The position numbers and the translations under genes were made by a program. A stretch of 10,478 nucleotides of DNA from NBML01 sp029939535 (GTDB lineage: Bacteria; Desulfobacterota; Desulfobacteria; Desulfobacterales; Desulfobacteraceae), in NCBI GenBank assembly GCA_029939535.1, contig JAOZST010000132.1, forward strand, positions 1 to 10,478, written 5' to 3'. This document shows positions 1 through 6,410 of this stretch, one piece after another (position 1 is the stretch's first letter; every line of letters starts with the position of its first letter). Under the pieces are notes generated by a model. The model did not search any database. It had not been told where the DNA came from and was given only the letters and a program-made list of their open reading frames with translations.

Positions 1-2
1 CC

Positions 3-95
3 CGGAAAACCGGGAGGACTACCCGGGCCTATTATCCTAGGTCAAAGAGCGTATTCGTTCCGCCCAGTACGAAGCTCTCAAAGTGGTCAAAATAA
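3..95 (+). other. possible 3' end of an upstream gene (very basic tail)
   Basis: Frame 3 is open from the window edge to a TAA at 93-95 and would encode about 30 residues rich in Arg, Lys, Ser and Thr (starts RKTGRTTRAYYPRSK). Such basic GR..R..R tails occur at the C-terminus of some IS4-type transposases, so a transposase remnant is possible. Frame 1 is open over a similar length, so coding here is not proven. The first 27 bases also contain CCCGG-AAAA-CCGGG, a short GC-rich hairpin, followed by another CCCGGG. Only the sequence left of the window could decide. Confidence 0.2.
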
Positions 96-104
96 AATAT
101 CATT

Positions 105-130
105 ATCTTGATACCATCAGTACTCAAGAT
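105..130. promoter_or_regulatory. imperfect dyad upstream of the GntR-family gene
   Basis: ATCTTGA (105-111) and TCAAGAT (124-130) are perfect reverse complements around a 12-base centre. The pairing extends inward with TAC/GTA if one base is bulged, and outward with ATATCA-like bases. A second palindrome, CAATTT-ATA-AAATTG, follows at 138-152. Both lie upstream of the predicted promoter of the regulator and could be autoregulatory operators. The region is A+T rich, where short dyads arise by chance, so the functional reading is an inference. Confidence 0.3.
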
Positions 131-166
131 GATATATCAATTTATAAAATTGTTATCACTCAACCC

Positions 167-194
167 TTGAAAATATTTCTGATTATGATATATA
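167..194 (+). promoter_or_regulatory. candidate sigma70-type promoter of the GntR-family gene
   Basis: TTGAAA (167-172) and TATATA (189-194) are separated by 16 bases. This would place the start of transcription near 201 and give a leader of about 30 bases before the ATG at 232. The match is fair rather than excellent, and the surroundings are A+T rich. Confidence 0.4.
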
Positions 195-231
195 TCTGCC
201 CACCAGACATGATTTCTTCAAGAGGAGTTCA

Positions 232-915
232 ATGCCCCCAAAAAAAACAAGCGCTGCCAAGGAAAGCATTTACACTCAGATACGAACCGAGATCATTGCC
301 GGGAAAAAAAAGCCGGGTGAACGTCTTTCCATTGACATGCTGAAAAAACAGTTTGGCACCAGTGTGACTCCCGTAAGGGATGCCTTGCAAATGCTCAGTC
401 AGGAACACTTGGTCACCATCAAGCCAAGGTCTGGCTACTTCGTAACACTTACCACCCTGAAACAGCTCAATGATATGCTGGATTTACGCAGTATCCTTGA
501 ACAGGCTGCCATCGTACGGGCAGCGGAAAAAATCAATCAAGAACAGATTTCATATCTTGAAAAACTCCATGCCGGATATACAGATGATGCGGTTGAATCC
601 TATGTCCGATATACCGAAGAAAACAAAAAATTCCATTGTTTTATTGCAGAAGCATCGGGGAATCATGAATTAGCTCTCCAGATATTCCATCTCCATGACC
701 GCCTGGCCAGGTTCATGGTCATGAGCAATCCAGGAACACACATGGGAGAAGTCCATGGCAATCTCATTGACTGTTTAAAAGCCCATGATGTGCCAGGTGC
801 ACAAAAAGCCATTCAAAAAGAACTTTTAGAAGGCCGACAGGCCATAATGGACAAAATCATGCTGGAAGAAGCCGAGTACTGGCATTTAGGTGTATCCAAT
901 ATGCCCACACCATAA
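232..915 (+). CDS. GntR-family transcriptional regulator, FadR/FCD subfamily
   Basis: This 227-residue protein is a DNA-binding regulator of the FadR subgroup. The N-terminal winged helix-turn-helix covers about residues 10-72, with the typical stretch GERLSIDMLKKQFGTSVTPVRDAL split over residues 29-52 and the wing at IKPRSGYFV (63-71). An all-helical FCD ligand-binding domain follows at about 78-208. His135 (in KKFH) and His175 (in VHGN) match two metal-binding histidines of FCD domains. The Asp usually found four residues before the first His is Asn131. The last His appears to be replaced by Glu197, so the metal site may be altered; this rests on alignment by eye. Start choice: AGAGGAG at 221-227 lies just before ATG 232. 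The length is normal for the family. Such proteins usually repress neighbouring catabolic genes and respond to a small organic acid. The AOR gene downstream, with palindromes in its promoter region, is the obvious target. The effector is unknown. Confidence 0.93.
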   Translation: MPPKKTSAAKESIYTQIRTEIIAGKKKPGERLSIDMLKKQFGTSVTPVRDALQMLSQEHLVTIKPRSGYFVTLTTLKQLNDMLDLRSILEQAAIVRAAEKINQEQISYLEKLHAGYTDDAVESYVRYTEENKKFHCFIAEASGNHELALQIFHLHDRLARFMVMSNPGTHMGEVHGNLIDCLKAHDVPGAQKAIQKELLEGRQAIMDKIMLEEAEYWHLGVSNMPTP

Positions 916-925
916 ACTACTGTAT

Positions 926-937
926 TCTTTACAAAGA
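926..937. promoter_or_regulatory. palindrome TCTTTACAAAGA, copy 1 (candidate operator)
   Basis: This is a 12-base palindrome (TCTTT-AC-AAAGA) beginning 11 bases after the stop codon of the GntR-family gene. The same 12 bases recur at 1133-1144 in the AOR promoter region, 207 bases downstream. An exact repeat of a palindrome in one intergenic gap suggests a protein-binding site, probably for the adjacent regulator. No other full copy was noticed elsewhere in the window. Confidence 0.4.
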
Positions 938-985
938 TAGTCTTCTTTATAACAAAATCTGTATTTAAAATTTTCCAAACTGCTT

Positions 986-1003
986 TTCAGCAAGCCGGCT
1001 GAA
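986..1003 (+). terminator. weak hairpin after the GntR-family gene
   Basis: TTCAGC (986-991) pairs with GCTGAA (998-1003) around AAGCCG. The bases after it are only moderately T-rich (TACTCCTTTATATTT), so it would be a weak intrinsic terminator at best. The sequence GCCGGCTGAA resembles part of the strong terminator stem at 6329-6375. Confidence 0.3.
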
Positions 1004-1089
1004 TACTCCTTTATATTTCAATTTCTATAATTGATATATTAAAAACTTGACATGATATAAAATTTAGTGCATCTAATTTATACGGCATC

Positions 1090-1118
1090 TTGACACAGAA
1101 AGATATTATTGTTATGAG
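1090..1118 (+). promoter_or_regulatory. sigma70-type promoter of the AOR gene
   Basis: A consensus TTGACA (1090-1095) and TATGAG (1113-1118) are separated by the ideal 17 bases. Transcription would start near 1125, giving a leader of roughly 110 bases before ATG 1234. Palindromes at 1121-1130 and 1132-1145 fall across and just after the predicted start, where a bound repressor would block initiation. This is the best promoter-like sequence on the + strand of the window. Confidence 0.55.
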
Positions 1119-1131
1119 CATGTATATACAA

Positions 1132-1145
1132 GTCTTTACAAAGAC
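1132..1145. promoter_or_regulatory. palindrome GTCTTTACAAAGAC, copy 2 (candidate operator)
   Basis: This is a perfect 14-base palindrome, GTCTTT-AC-AAAGAC, that contains the same TCTTTACAAAGA found at 926-937. It lies at about +8 to +21 relative to the predicted transcription start of the AOR gene. Another palindrome, TGTATATACA, is immediately upstream at 1121-1130. The position suggests repression of the AOR gene, most simply by the neighbouring FCD/GntR protein. Confidence 0.45.
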
Positions 1146-1171
1146 ATTAAATGACCAACCTGAATTATAGA

Positions 1172-1209
1172 CCTTCCTGGGAAAGATCGGTATTATCCCG
1201 AGATTAAGG
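1172..1209 (+). promoter_or_regulatory. possible stem structure in the AOR mRNA leader
   Basis: CCTT (1172-1175) can pair with AAGG (1206-1209), and GGGA (1179-1182) with TCCC (1196-1199), giving a two-tier stem. CCTGGG occurs twice, once inside it and once just after it. Since the gene encodes a tungsten/molybdenum cofactor enzyme, a cofactor-sensing leader is conceivable. The stems are short and I do not recognise a Moco/Tuco riboswitch consensus. Confidence 0.2.
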
Positions 1210-1233
1210 CCCTGGGTAACAGATGGAGAAAAT

Positions 1234-3267
1234 ATGAACAAGACAAACACAAGCCAGTCAAATACAAGCCAGCCAGAATTATTTGGACAACTATTGAGTG
1301 TTGATCTTGCTTCCAGTCATTGCAAATACCTGCCATTCCCTGAACAGGCTTTGGATTATCTGGGAGGCAGGGGATTTAATGTCTGGTATCTGTATCACCA
1401 CCTTGCTCCGGGAACAGCTCCCTATGATCCAGAAAATATCCTCATGTTTTCCACAGGTTTTTTAACCGGGTCTTCAGCACCTTCTGCTGCCAGGCTGCAT
1501 ATCAATGCCCTGTCGCCCTTGACAGGGATCCTGGGCAGTTCCAATATCGGAGGGTATGTTGGTGCCTGGTTAAGTTCCTGTAATCTATCCTCAATTATTG
1601 TTACGGGAAAAGCCAGATCCCCTGTTTACCTTTATATAAATGATACCGGGGCTGAAATCCGGGATGCAAAGGAGCTCTGGGGAAAAGATGCCTTTGAGAC
1701 CCAGGACCATATAAGAAAAAACCATATCAAAGAAAACCAGGAAAATGAAAAAATCCGTATCCTGACCATAGGACCCGGCGGAGAAGAACAGGTGAGTTTT
1801 GCGGCCATAATAACTGAAAAAGACCATGCTGCAGGCCGGACCGGCATGGGAGCTGTCATGGGGTCCAAACATCTCAAGGCAATTGTAATTGCCCGGGGAA
1901 ATCATAAACGTTTCCCCGGGGATACCCCCATGAGAAAGCAGGCAATTAAAACCTATGCATCCAATATAAGAGCTGCATCTGAATTCAAGGTTTTTTCAAG
2001 ATACGGCGGGGCTGGATATATTGACTGGGTCAATGATTTCGGGATCATGGGCAGTAAAAACTATGGCCAGATTGGAATGGATGACATACAAAAAATCGAC
2101 GGCAGACAACTTGAAAAAAATATTGTCAAAAAAAGCGGCTGTTTCAAGTGCCCAATCCAGTGCAAGGCAGACCTAGTTCTGGATGAAACAAAATCAGAAG
2201 AGACACTCACCCGGCCGGAATTTGAACCCATTATCAATCTGGGCGCAAAATGCGGGCTGGATGATTTGCCCGCCATTGTCAGGCTGGACAATCTCTGCAC
2301 CCGCCTGGGCCTGGATTCCACTTCAGCTGGTTCAGCCATTGCATTTGCCATGGACATGAATGAAAAAGGATTACTGCCTGGAAAATTCAATCAAAACCCA
2401 GACCGCCAGGATCATATTAATCTGAATAATATTAATCAGGATACTATTAACCAGACCCTTAACCATGATCAGGGCCAGCACAATTTTGATTCCCAGAAAC
2501 TGGATCTTTCCTGGGGCAATGCCCAGACCATGGAAAAACTCCTTTATCAAATGGTGGACAATAAGGGACTGGGGAAACTTTTACGGCTTGGAGTCAGACA
2601 TGCGGCCAGGGAAATGGGAGAAAAAACCCAGAAATATGCGGCCCATGTCAAGGGCCTTGAATTAACCGGTTACCACCCAGGGGCCATCATGGGGACTGCC
2701 CTTGGCTATGCCGTGTCCAGTCGCGGTGGGGACTATAACAATGTGTATGCATCCCTGGAATACAGCTGGACCGAAGAAAAAGCAGAAAAAGAGTTTGGAA
2801 CCCGTGAAGCTGTTAATATAAAATCCATCAAAGCCAAAGGTTTTGTCATCAAAAAAGCAGTTATCACAAATATACTGGTGGATAGCCTGGGACTGTGCAA
2901 AGTTCCCGTGTTTTCTCTTTTAAGATCCTTTAACCTTGAAAATGAAGTCCAATTGGTAAGGGATCTGACAGGCCTTAATATTTCCAGGGAAAGGCTTTTC
3001 CGAAGTGGTGAAAAAATAGCCGCCCTTGAAAAATGGTTTAATATCTGCCACGGGAAAAAAGATATGGAAGACAGGCTGCCGGATATGTTTTTCAATGACG
3101 ACAAAGAAAATATCCAGGGCAGTAATCATATCCAAAAGGACAAAGACAGGGGATTAACCCGGGAAAATCTCAAAACCATGCTGGATGAATACTATCTGGC
3201 CATGGGTTGGGATAAAAACGGAATTCCCCCGAAACCAGAAAGTATAAACAAAAACAACAAAGAATAA
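1234..3267 (+). CDS. aldehyde:ferredoxin oxidoreductase family (tungsten/molybdenum) protein
   Basis: This 677-residue cytoplasmic enzyme belongs to the AOR family, which oxidises aldehydes to carboxylic acids (or runs the reverse) using a bis-pyranopterin tungsten or molybdenum cofactor and one [4Fe-4S] cluster. The N-terminal domain (about 15-222) shows the family stretches GGRGFNVWYLY (44-54), FSTGFLTGSSAPSAAR (72-87) and AGRTGMGAVMGSKHLKA (200-216). The cluster ligands are visible as C303-x2-C306-x3-C310 plus C555 in DSLGLCKVP. The C-terminus has GEKIAALEKWFN (592-603) and DEYYLAMGWDKNGIPP (651-666). It is longer than the roughly 600 residues usual for the family, because of an Asn/Gln-rich insertion at about 386-420, an N-terminal NTSQSNTSQ segment and a charged stretch near 622-640. 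GGAG at 1225-1228 supports ATG 1234, and no later in-frame Met precedes the conserved region. The aldehyde substrate is unknown. The nearby methyltransferase and FAD enzyme suggest an aldehyde released during breakdown of a methylated amine, which is an inference. Confidence 0.92.
   Translation: MNKTNTSQSNTSQPELFGQLLSVDLASSHCKYLPFPEQALDYLGGRGFNVWYLYHHLAPGTAPYDPENILMFSTGFLTGSSAPSAARLHINALSPLTGILGSSNIGGYVGAWLSSCNLSSIIVTGKARSPVYLYINDTGAEIRDAKELWGKDAFETQDHIRKNHIKENQENEKIRILTIGPGGEEQVSFAAIITEKDHAAGRTGMGAVMGSKHLKAIVIARGNHKRFPGDTPMRKQAIKTYASNIRAASEFKVFSRYGGAGYIDWVNDFGIMGSKNYGQIGMDDIQKIDGRQLEKNIVKKSGCFKCPIQCKADLVLDETKSEETLTRPEFEPIINLGAKCGLDDLPAIVRLDNLCTRLGLDSTSAGSAIAFAMDMNEKGLLPGKFNQNPDRQDHINLNNINQDTINQTLNHDQGQHNFDSQKLDLSWGNAQTMEKLLYQMVDNKGLGKLLRLGVRHAAREMGEKTQKYAAHVKGLELTGYHPGAIMGTALGYAVSSRGGDYNNVYASLEYSWTEEKAEKEFGTREAVNIKSIKAKGFVIKKAVITNILVDSLGLCKVPVFSLLRSFNLENEVQLVRDLTGLNISRERLFRSGEKIAALEKWFNICHGKKDMEDRLPDMFFNDDKENIQGSNHIQKDKDRGLTRENLKTMLDEYYLAMGWDKNGIPPKPESINKNNKE
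2416..2460 (+). repeat. three 15-bp in-frame repeats inside the AOR gene
   Basis: Three degenerate 15-base units encode INLNN, INQDT and INQTL (residues 395-409). They lie in an Asn/Gln-rich insertion that interrupts the otherwise well-conserved AOR sequence between MDMNEKGLLPGKF and LDLSWGNAQTMEKLL. The five-codon period and graded divergence suggest growth by slipped-strand duplication in a surface loop. A second five-residue duplication, NTSQS-NTSQP, is at residues 5-14 (1246-1275). Confidence 0.6.
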
Positions 3268-3270
3268 ATT

Positions 3271-3432
3271 AGGACCGTAGATGAAATAAGTTGAGCAGAA
3301 ATAGCGCAGAATTTTGGTTCATCTACAAGGCGCATTAAAGGTTCAATAGCAGGCCTATCGGGCCTTTGATGCAACGCAGTAGATGAAGCAAAAGACAAGC
3401 AATTTCGTTCAAATTATAAAATTTGCGGTCCT
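3271..3432. repeat. 162-bp palindrome-rich element with terminal inverted repeats
   Basis: AGGACCG (3271-3277) and CGGTCCT (3426-3432) form terminal inverted repeats. Inside, GTAGATGAA occurs at 3277-3285 and 3379-3387, and its reverse complement TTCATCTAC at 3318-3326, so the middle copy can pair with either outer copy. A GC-rich hairpin AGGCC-TATCG-GGCCT lies at 3351-3365, and CAAATT-ATAA-AATTTG at 3410-3425 next to the right end. No protein is encoded. It fills almost the whole gap between the AOR stop and the mttB ribosome binding site. The structure fits a REP/MITE-type non-autonomous repeat, or a processed RNA structure that separates expression of the two genes. No clear target-site duplication is seen. 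Confidence 0.6.
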
Positions 3433-3456
3433 TATCTATCAGGAGGAAAACAAACG

Positions 3457-4926
3457 ATGATACACTCATCCAATATTCCAACCAGGACTGTGGGCATGAA
3501 AATTCTTGATGAAGATCAAATCTTTGAGATTCGCCAGGCAGCCTTTGATATCATTGAAAAGGTAGGGTTTAAATGCCAGCACAAAGAGATCCACAAGATG
3601 ATGAAACAAGCCGGTGCTGTGATCCAGGGCAATATCATCAGAATACCGAGATATATTGTGGAGGAATGTCTTGTAACGACTCCCAGGGGATGGACCATCT
3701 ATGACAGGAATGGGCGCAGAGCCCTGGAGGTTGAAGGGGAAAAAAGTTATTACGGGACTCCCACGGGCAGCCCCAACACCAGGGATGCCTTTACCGGTGA
3801 AATCAGAAAAACCACCATTGGAGACATAAAACTGGGTGCCAGGGTTGCGGATTATCTGTCTGACATTGACTTTGTCATGCCCATGGGAACGGCCCAGGAT
3901 GTGCCGGCAGAGGCAGGAGAGGTCCATGAATTTCCCGCATTGGTTGCCAATACCACAAAGCCTTCAGTTTTTCTAGGGTATACAGCCCTTGGCTGTGATT
4001 ATGTTTATGAAATGGCAGCAGTCATTGCCGGGGGACAGGAAAATTTAAGCCGCAAACCCTTTCTCATTTCCTATCCCGAAGCCATTGCCCCTCTTTTCTT
4101 TCCCGATGAAGTCATTGAACGGATCTTTGTAGCAGCGGACAGGTTCATGCCCCAGCTGCCCGGATCAACGGTCCAGGCAGGGGCCACTGGCCCTGTGACC
4201 CTTGCAGGCATGATTACCCAGATGACGGCGGAATCCCTGATTCACATCAGTATTGCCCAGCTGCGGAAAAAAGGATGTCCAGTGGCCATGAGCGCCAATG
4301 CAGGCATATTAAACATGAAAACCGCTCTCATGGCCATGGGCGCTCCGGAAAACAATCTGGCCCTGGCAGCCCAGGCAGAAGTTGCCAAATCCTTTGGCCT
4401 GCCCACCTGGGGCCTTGCCGGAGCCACTGACGCAAAACTTCTGGATGCCCAGGCAGGAGCGGAGAGTGCCCTTTCCATCCTCAGTCAGGGTTTGTCCGGG
4501 TTGAACCTTATCCATGATGTTGGATACATGGCCGCAGGAATGGTATGTTCCCTGGAGCAAATGGTCATGGGCAATGAAATTGTGGGCATGAGCAAGCGGT
4601 TCATCCAGGGTATCACAGTGACAAAGGAAACACTGGCCCGTCAGGTCATTGAAGATGTGGGGCCTGCAGGCCATTTCCTGGGGCAGAAACACACCATGAA
4701 CAATTTCAAAAAAGAACTCTGGCATGCCAATCTCATGAACCAGGACAGTATCAGTGCCTGGGAAAATGCAGGCAAACCCACCATGGAAGACAGGGTAAGG
4801 GAAGAGATAAAAATGATTATGGACACCCATAAACCAGAACCTTTAAGTGATAAAATCCTTTCTGAACTGGACCGGTTGAAAAAAGAAGGTGAAAAAGAGA
4901 TCCTGGCCAAGTTGAAAAAAGGGTAA
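3457..4926 (+). CDS. MttB-superfamily corrinoid methyltransferase, non-pyrrolysine
   Basis: This 489-residue protein belongs to the trimethylamine methyltransferase (MttB) superfamily, TIM-barrel enzymes that move a methyl group from a quaternary or tertiary amine to the Co(I) of a partner corrinoid protein. Recognisable segments are GATGPVTLAGMITQM (242-256), MSANAGILNMKTALMAMGAPE (278-298, split here by numbering only), PTWGLAGATDAKLLDAQAG (316-334), NLIHDVGYMAAGMVCSLEQM (350-369) and AGHFLGQKHTMNNFKKELW (404-422). The frame has no internal TAG, so pyrrolysine is not used. It therefore resembles the non-Pyl members such as glycine betaine methyltransferase MtgB, not true trimethylamine MttB. 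AGGAGG at 3441-3446 lies 10 bases before ATG 3457. No corrinoid protein, reductive activator or second methyltransferase is encoded beside it, so partners must be elsewhere. The substrate cannot be assigned from sequence alone; glycine betaine, proline betaine, carnitine or another N-methyl compound are all possible. Confidence 0.9.
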   Translation: MIHSSNIPTRTVGMKILDEDQIFEIRQAAFDIIEKVGFKCQHKEIHKMMKQAGAVIQGNIIRIPRYIVEECLVTTPRGWTIYDRNGRRALEVEGEKSYYGTPTGSPNTRDAFTGEIRKTTIGDIKLGARVADYLSDIDFVMPMGTAQDVPAEAGEVHEFPALVANTTKPSVFLGYTALGCDYVYEMAAVIAGGQENLSRKPFLISYPEAIAPLFFPDEVIERIFVAADRFMPQLPGSTVQAGATGPVTLAGMITQMTAESLIHISIAQLRKKGCPVAMSANAGILNMKTALMAMGAPENNLALAAQAEVAKSFGLPTWGLAGATDAKLLDAQAGAESALSILSQGLSGLNLIHDVGYMAAGMVCSLEQMVMGNEIVGMSKRFIQGITVTKETLARQVIEDVGPAGHFLGQKHTMNNFKKELWHANLMNQDSISAWENAGKPTMEDRVREEIKMIMDTHKPEPLSDKILSELDRLKKEGEKEILAKLKKG

Positions 4927-4985
4927 GATCTGCAAAACAATAATTATTTAAACAACATTATGTACCATGATTTTGGAGAATTTAA

Positions 4986-6293
4986 ATGATCGAAAAAAAA
5001 TATGACGCCATTATTATCGGCGCCGGCATCATTGGCAACAGCATTGCCTATGAAATGGCCAAAAAAGGCCAGAAAACACTGACCATTGACAAACTTTCTG
5101 CTTCCGGATCAGGTTCCACAGCAGGTTCCTGTGCCATTATCCGACTCTATTATTCATCACCTGAAGGGGTTGCCCTGGCCCGGGAAGGGTATTATTACTG
5201 GCTGGACTGGAACAGATACCTGAACACTGTTGATCCCGACGGCATGGCCTATTATAAGAATACCGGTGCCATGGTCTACAAGAGTGAAATCAACAAAAAC
5301 CTTGCCCCTGTGATGGAATCTCTGGATGCCCTTGGAGTTGGCTATCTGGAGTTGACCCCGGAAGAGATGAAACAATACATTCCCAACCCGGATCTTCGCT
5401 CTTTCCATCCCCAGAAACTCATGGATGATCCGGATTTTGGGAAACCCACCGGAGGCAGTGTCAACGGGGCTGTATTTGTACCTGAATCAGGATATGTGAG
5501 TGATCCCAAGCTGTCCACACATAATGTAGAAATGGCAGCCAGGAATGTAGGATCAGACTTCATGTTTAACGCAGAGGTTGCTGATATCCTGAAAAAAGAC
5601 GGAAGAGTCTCTGGAGTTGCCTTGAAAGACGGTACCATTATAGAGGCACCCATCGTGGTCAATGTAGCTGGTCCCCATTCCTATCTGATTAACCGCATGG
5701 CAGATGTTGAAGATAAGATGAACATCAAAACCCGTGCTCTGCGGGTGGAAGTGGCCCATGTGCCAAGCCCCGAGGGGATAGACTGGGAAAAAACCTGCGT
5801 TATCACCTCAGACTCTGATACCGGGGTTTACACACGACCTGAAACCGGAAACCATGTCCTTATAGGCAGTGAAGAACCTGATTGTGACCCCCTGGACTAT
5901 GTGGACCCGGATAATTATAATGAAAACTTCACAGACCAGCTGAAAACCCAGGCCATGCGGGTAGCCATGCGTATCCCGACCCTGCCCATCCCCAATAAAA
6001 ACCAGGGGCTTGTGGATCTCTATGACGTATCTGATGACTGGTACCCCATCTATGATAAATCAGACCTGCCAGGGTTTTATATGGCCATCGGAACCAGCGG
6101 CAACCAGTACAAAAATGCTCCTGTTGTGGGCGGATTTATGGCAGAACTCATCAATTATTGCGAAAGCGGCAATGACCATGACAAAGAACCTCTGCAATAC
6201 AAGATGAAATATATCAACCATACCCTGGACATCGGTTTTTTCAGCCGTAACAGGGAAATCAATCAGGATTCCAGTTTTTCAGTTATTGGATAA
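4986..6293 (+). CDS. FAD-dependent oxidoreductase, DAO (D-amino acid/sarcosine oxidase) superfamily
   Basis: This 435-residue flavoprotein has an N-terminal Rossmann fold starting YDAIIIGAGIIGNSIAYEM (6-24), with GAGIIG at 12-17 binding ADP of FAD. The acidic residue after the second strand is Asp35 (LTIDK). The conserved segment after it (GSGSTAGSCAIIR, 41-53), the second FAD contact VVNVAGPHS (224-232) and the C-terminal FYMAIGTSGNQYKNAPVVGG (364-383) place it in the DAO superfamily with sarcosine, dimethylglycine and glycine oxidases or dehydrogenases. No signal peptide or folate-binding GCV_T domain is present, so it is a short cytoplasmic member. GGAG at 4975-4978 supports the start. The gap after the methyltransferase gene is 59 bases with no terminator, so the two are probably cotranscribed. 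In an anaerobe it would act as a dehydrogenase passing electrons to a carrier. Oxidation of an N-methyl or secondary amine left after demethylation is a reasonable inference. Confidence 0.88.
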   Translation: MIEKKYDAIIIGAGIIGNSIAYEMAKKGQKTLTIDKLSASGSGSTAGSCAIIRLYYSSPEGVALAREGYYYWLDWNRYLNTVDPDGMAYYKNTGAMVYKSEINKNLAPVMESLDALGVGYLELTPEEMKQYIPNPDLRSFHPQKLMDDPDFGKPTGGSVNGAVFVPESGYVSDPKLSTHNVEMAARNVGSDFMFNAEVADILKKDGRVSGVALKDGTIIEAPIVVNVAGPHSYLINRMADVEDKMNIKTRALRVEVAHVPSPEGIDWEKTCVITSDSDTGVYTRPETGNHVLIGSEEPDCDPLDYVDPDNYNENFTDQLKTQAMRVAMRIPTLPIPNKNQGLVDLYDVSDDWYPIYDKSDLPGFYMAIGTSGNQYKNAPVVGGFMAELINYCESGNDHDKEPLQYKMKYINHTLDIGFFSRNREINQDSSFSVIG

Positions 6294-6328
6294 ATCCTGA
6301 ACTCTCTTACCAAGCCGCAAAGTTGACT

Positions 6329-6375
6329 AAAAAGTCCGGCTGAAAACCTTAGGGTTTTCAGCCGGACTTTTTTTT
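6329..6375. terminator. strong bidirectional intrinsic terminator
   Basis: A perfect stem runs from the A-tract at 6329 through GTCCGGCTGAAAACC to the loop TTAG (6349-6352), and back to a run of eight T at 6368-6375. It ends the + strand operon 35 bases after the FAD enzyme stop. In the other direction, where the stem is also preceded by A and T residues, it can stop transcripts of the - strand toxin-antitoxin pair. Its sequence closely matches the hairpin at 7203-7254. Confidence 0.9.
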
Positions 6376-6410
6376 AGGAGGGGGGATATTGCTGGGGGAT
6401 ATCAATTTTT

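Larger units (their letters stand above)
916..1233. other. 318-base regulatory gap between regulator and AOR gene
   Basis: This is an A+T-rich non-coding stretch. In order it holds a TCTTTACAAAGA palindrome just after the gntR stop, a weak hairpin, a TTGACA with no convincing -10 (1047-1052), a well-formed promoter (1090-1118), the palindrome TGTATATACA (1121-1130), a second TCTTTACAAAGA-containing palindrome (1132-1145), and a leader of about 110 bases with stem-forming segments. No small gene with a ribosome binding site was seen. The 79-codon open frame on the - strand starting at 1250 is A+T-biased and has no family resemblance. Confidence 0.6.

Noticed and set aside
83..343. 86-codon + strand open frame overlapping the start of the GntR-family gene
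   Set aside because: It has no ribosome binding site or recognisable domain, and its second half is the shadow of the regulator's basic N-terminus in another frame.
1047..1075. TTGACA at 1047-1052 as the AOR promoter
   Set aside because: At 17-18 bases downstream only CATCTA/ATCTAA is available. The TTGACA at 1090 has a better -10 at ideal spacing.
1011..1250. 79-codon open frame on the - strand in the regulator-AOR gap
   Set aside because: The region is A+T rich, shows no family resemblance, and contains the promoter and palindromes of the AOR gene. The frame would begin inside the AOR coding start.
3271..3432. tRNA or other classical structured RNA gene
   Set aside because: The palindromes do not fit a cloverleaf and the terminal inverted repeats fit a mobile or REP-type element better.
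4309..4830. 173-codon antisense open frame inside the methyltransferase gene
   Set aside because: It lies fully opposite a well-conserved gene and has no ribosome binding site or family features; it is a codon-bias shadow.
3457..4926. Pyrrolysine-containing trimethylamine methyltransferase
   Set aside because: The full-length frame has no in-frame TAG and ends in TAA, so it is a non-pyrrolysine member.
6331..6370. rho-independent terminator seen as insertion-sequence inverted repeat
   Set aside because: The stem is closed by a four-base loop with a T run at its end, so terminator function explains it. Only its similarity to the second hairpin is kept as a finding.
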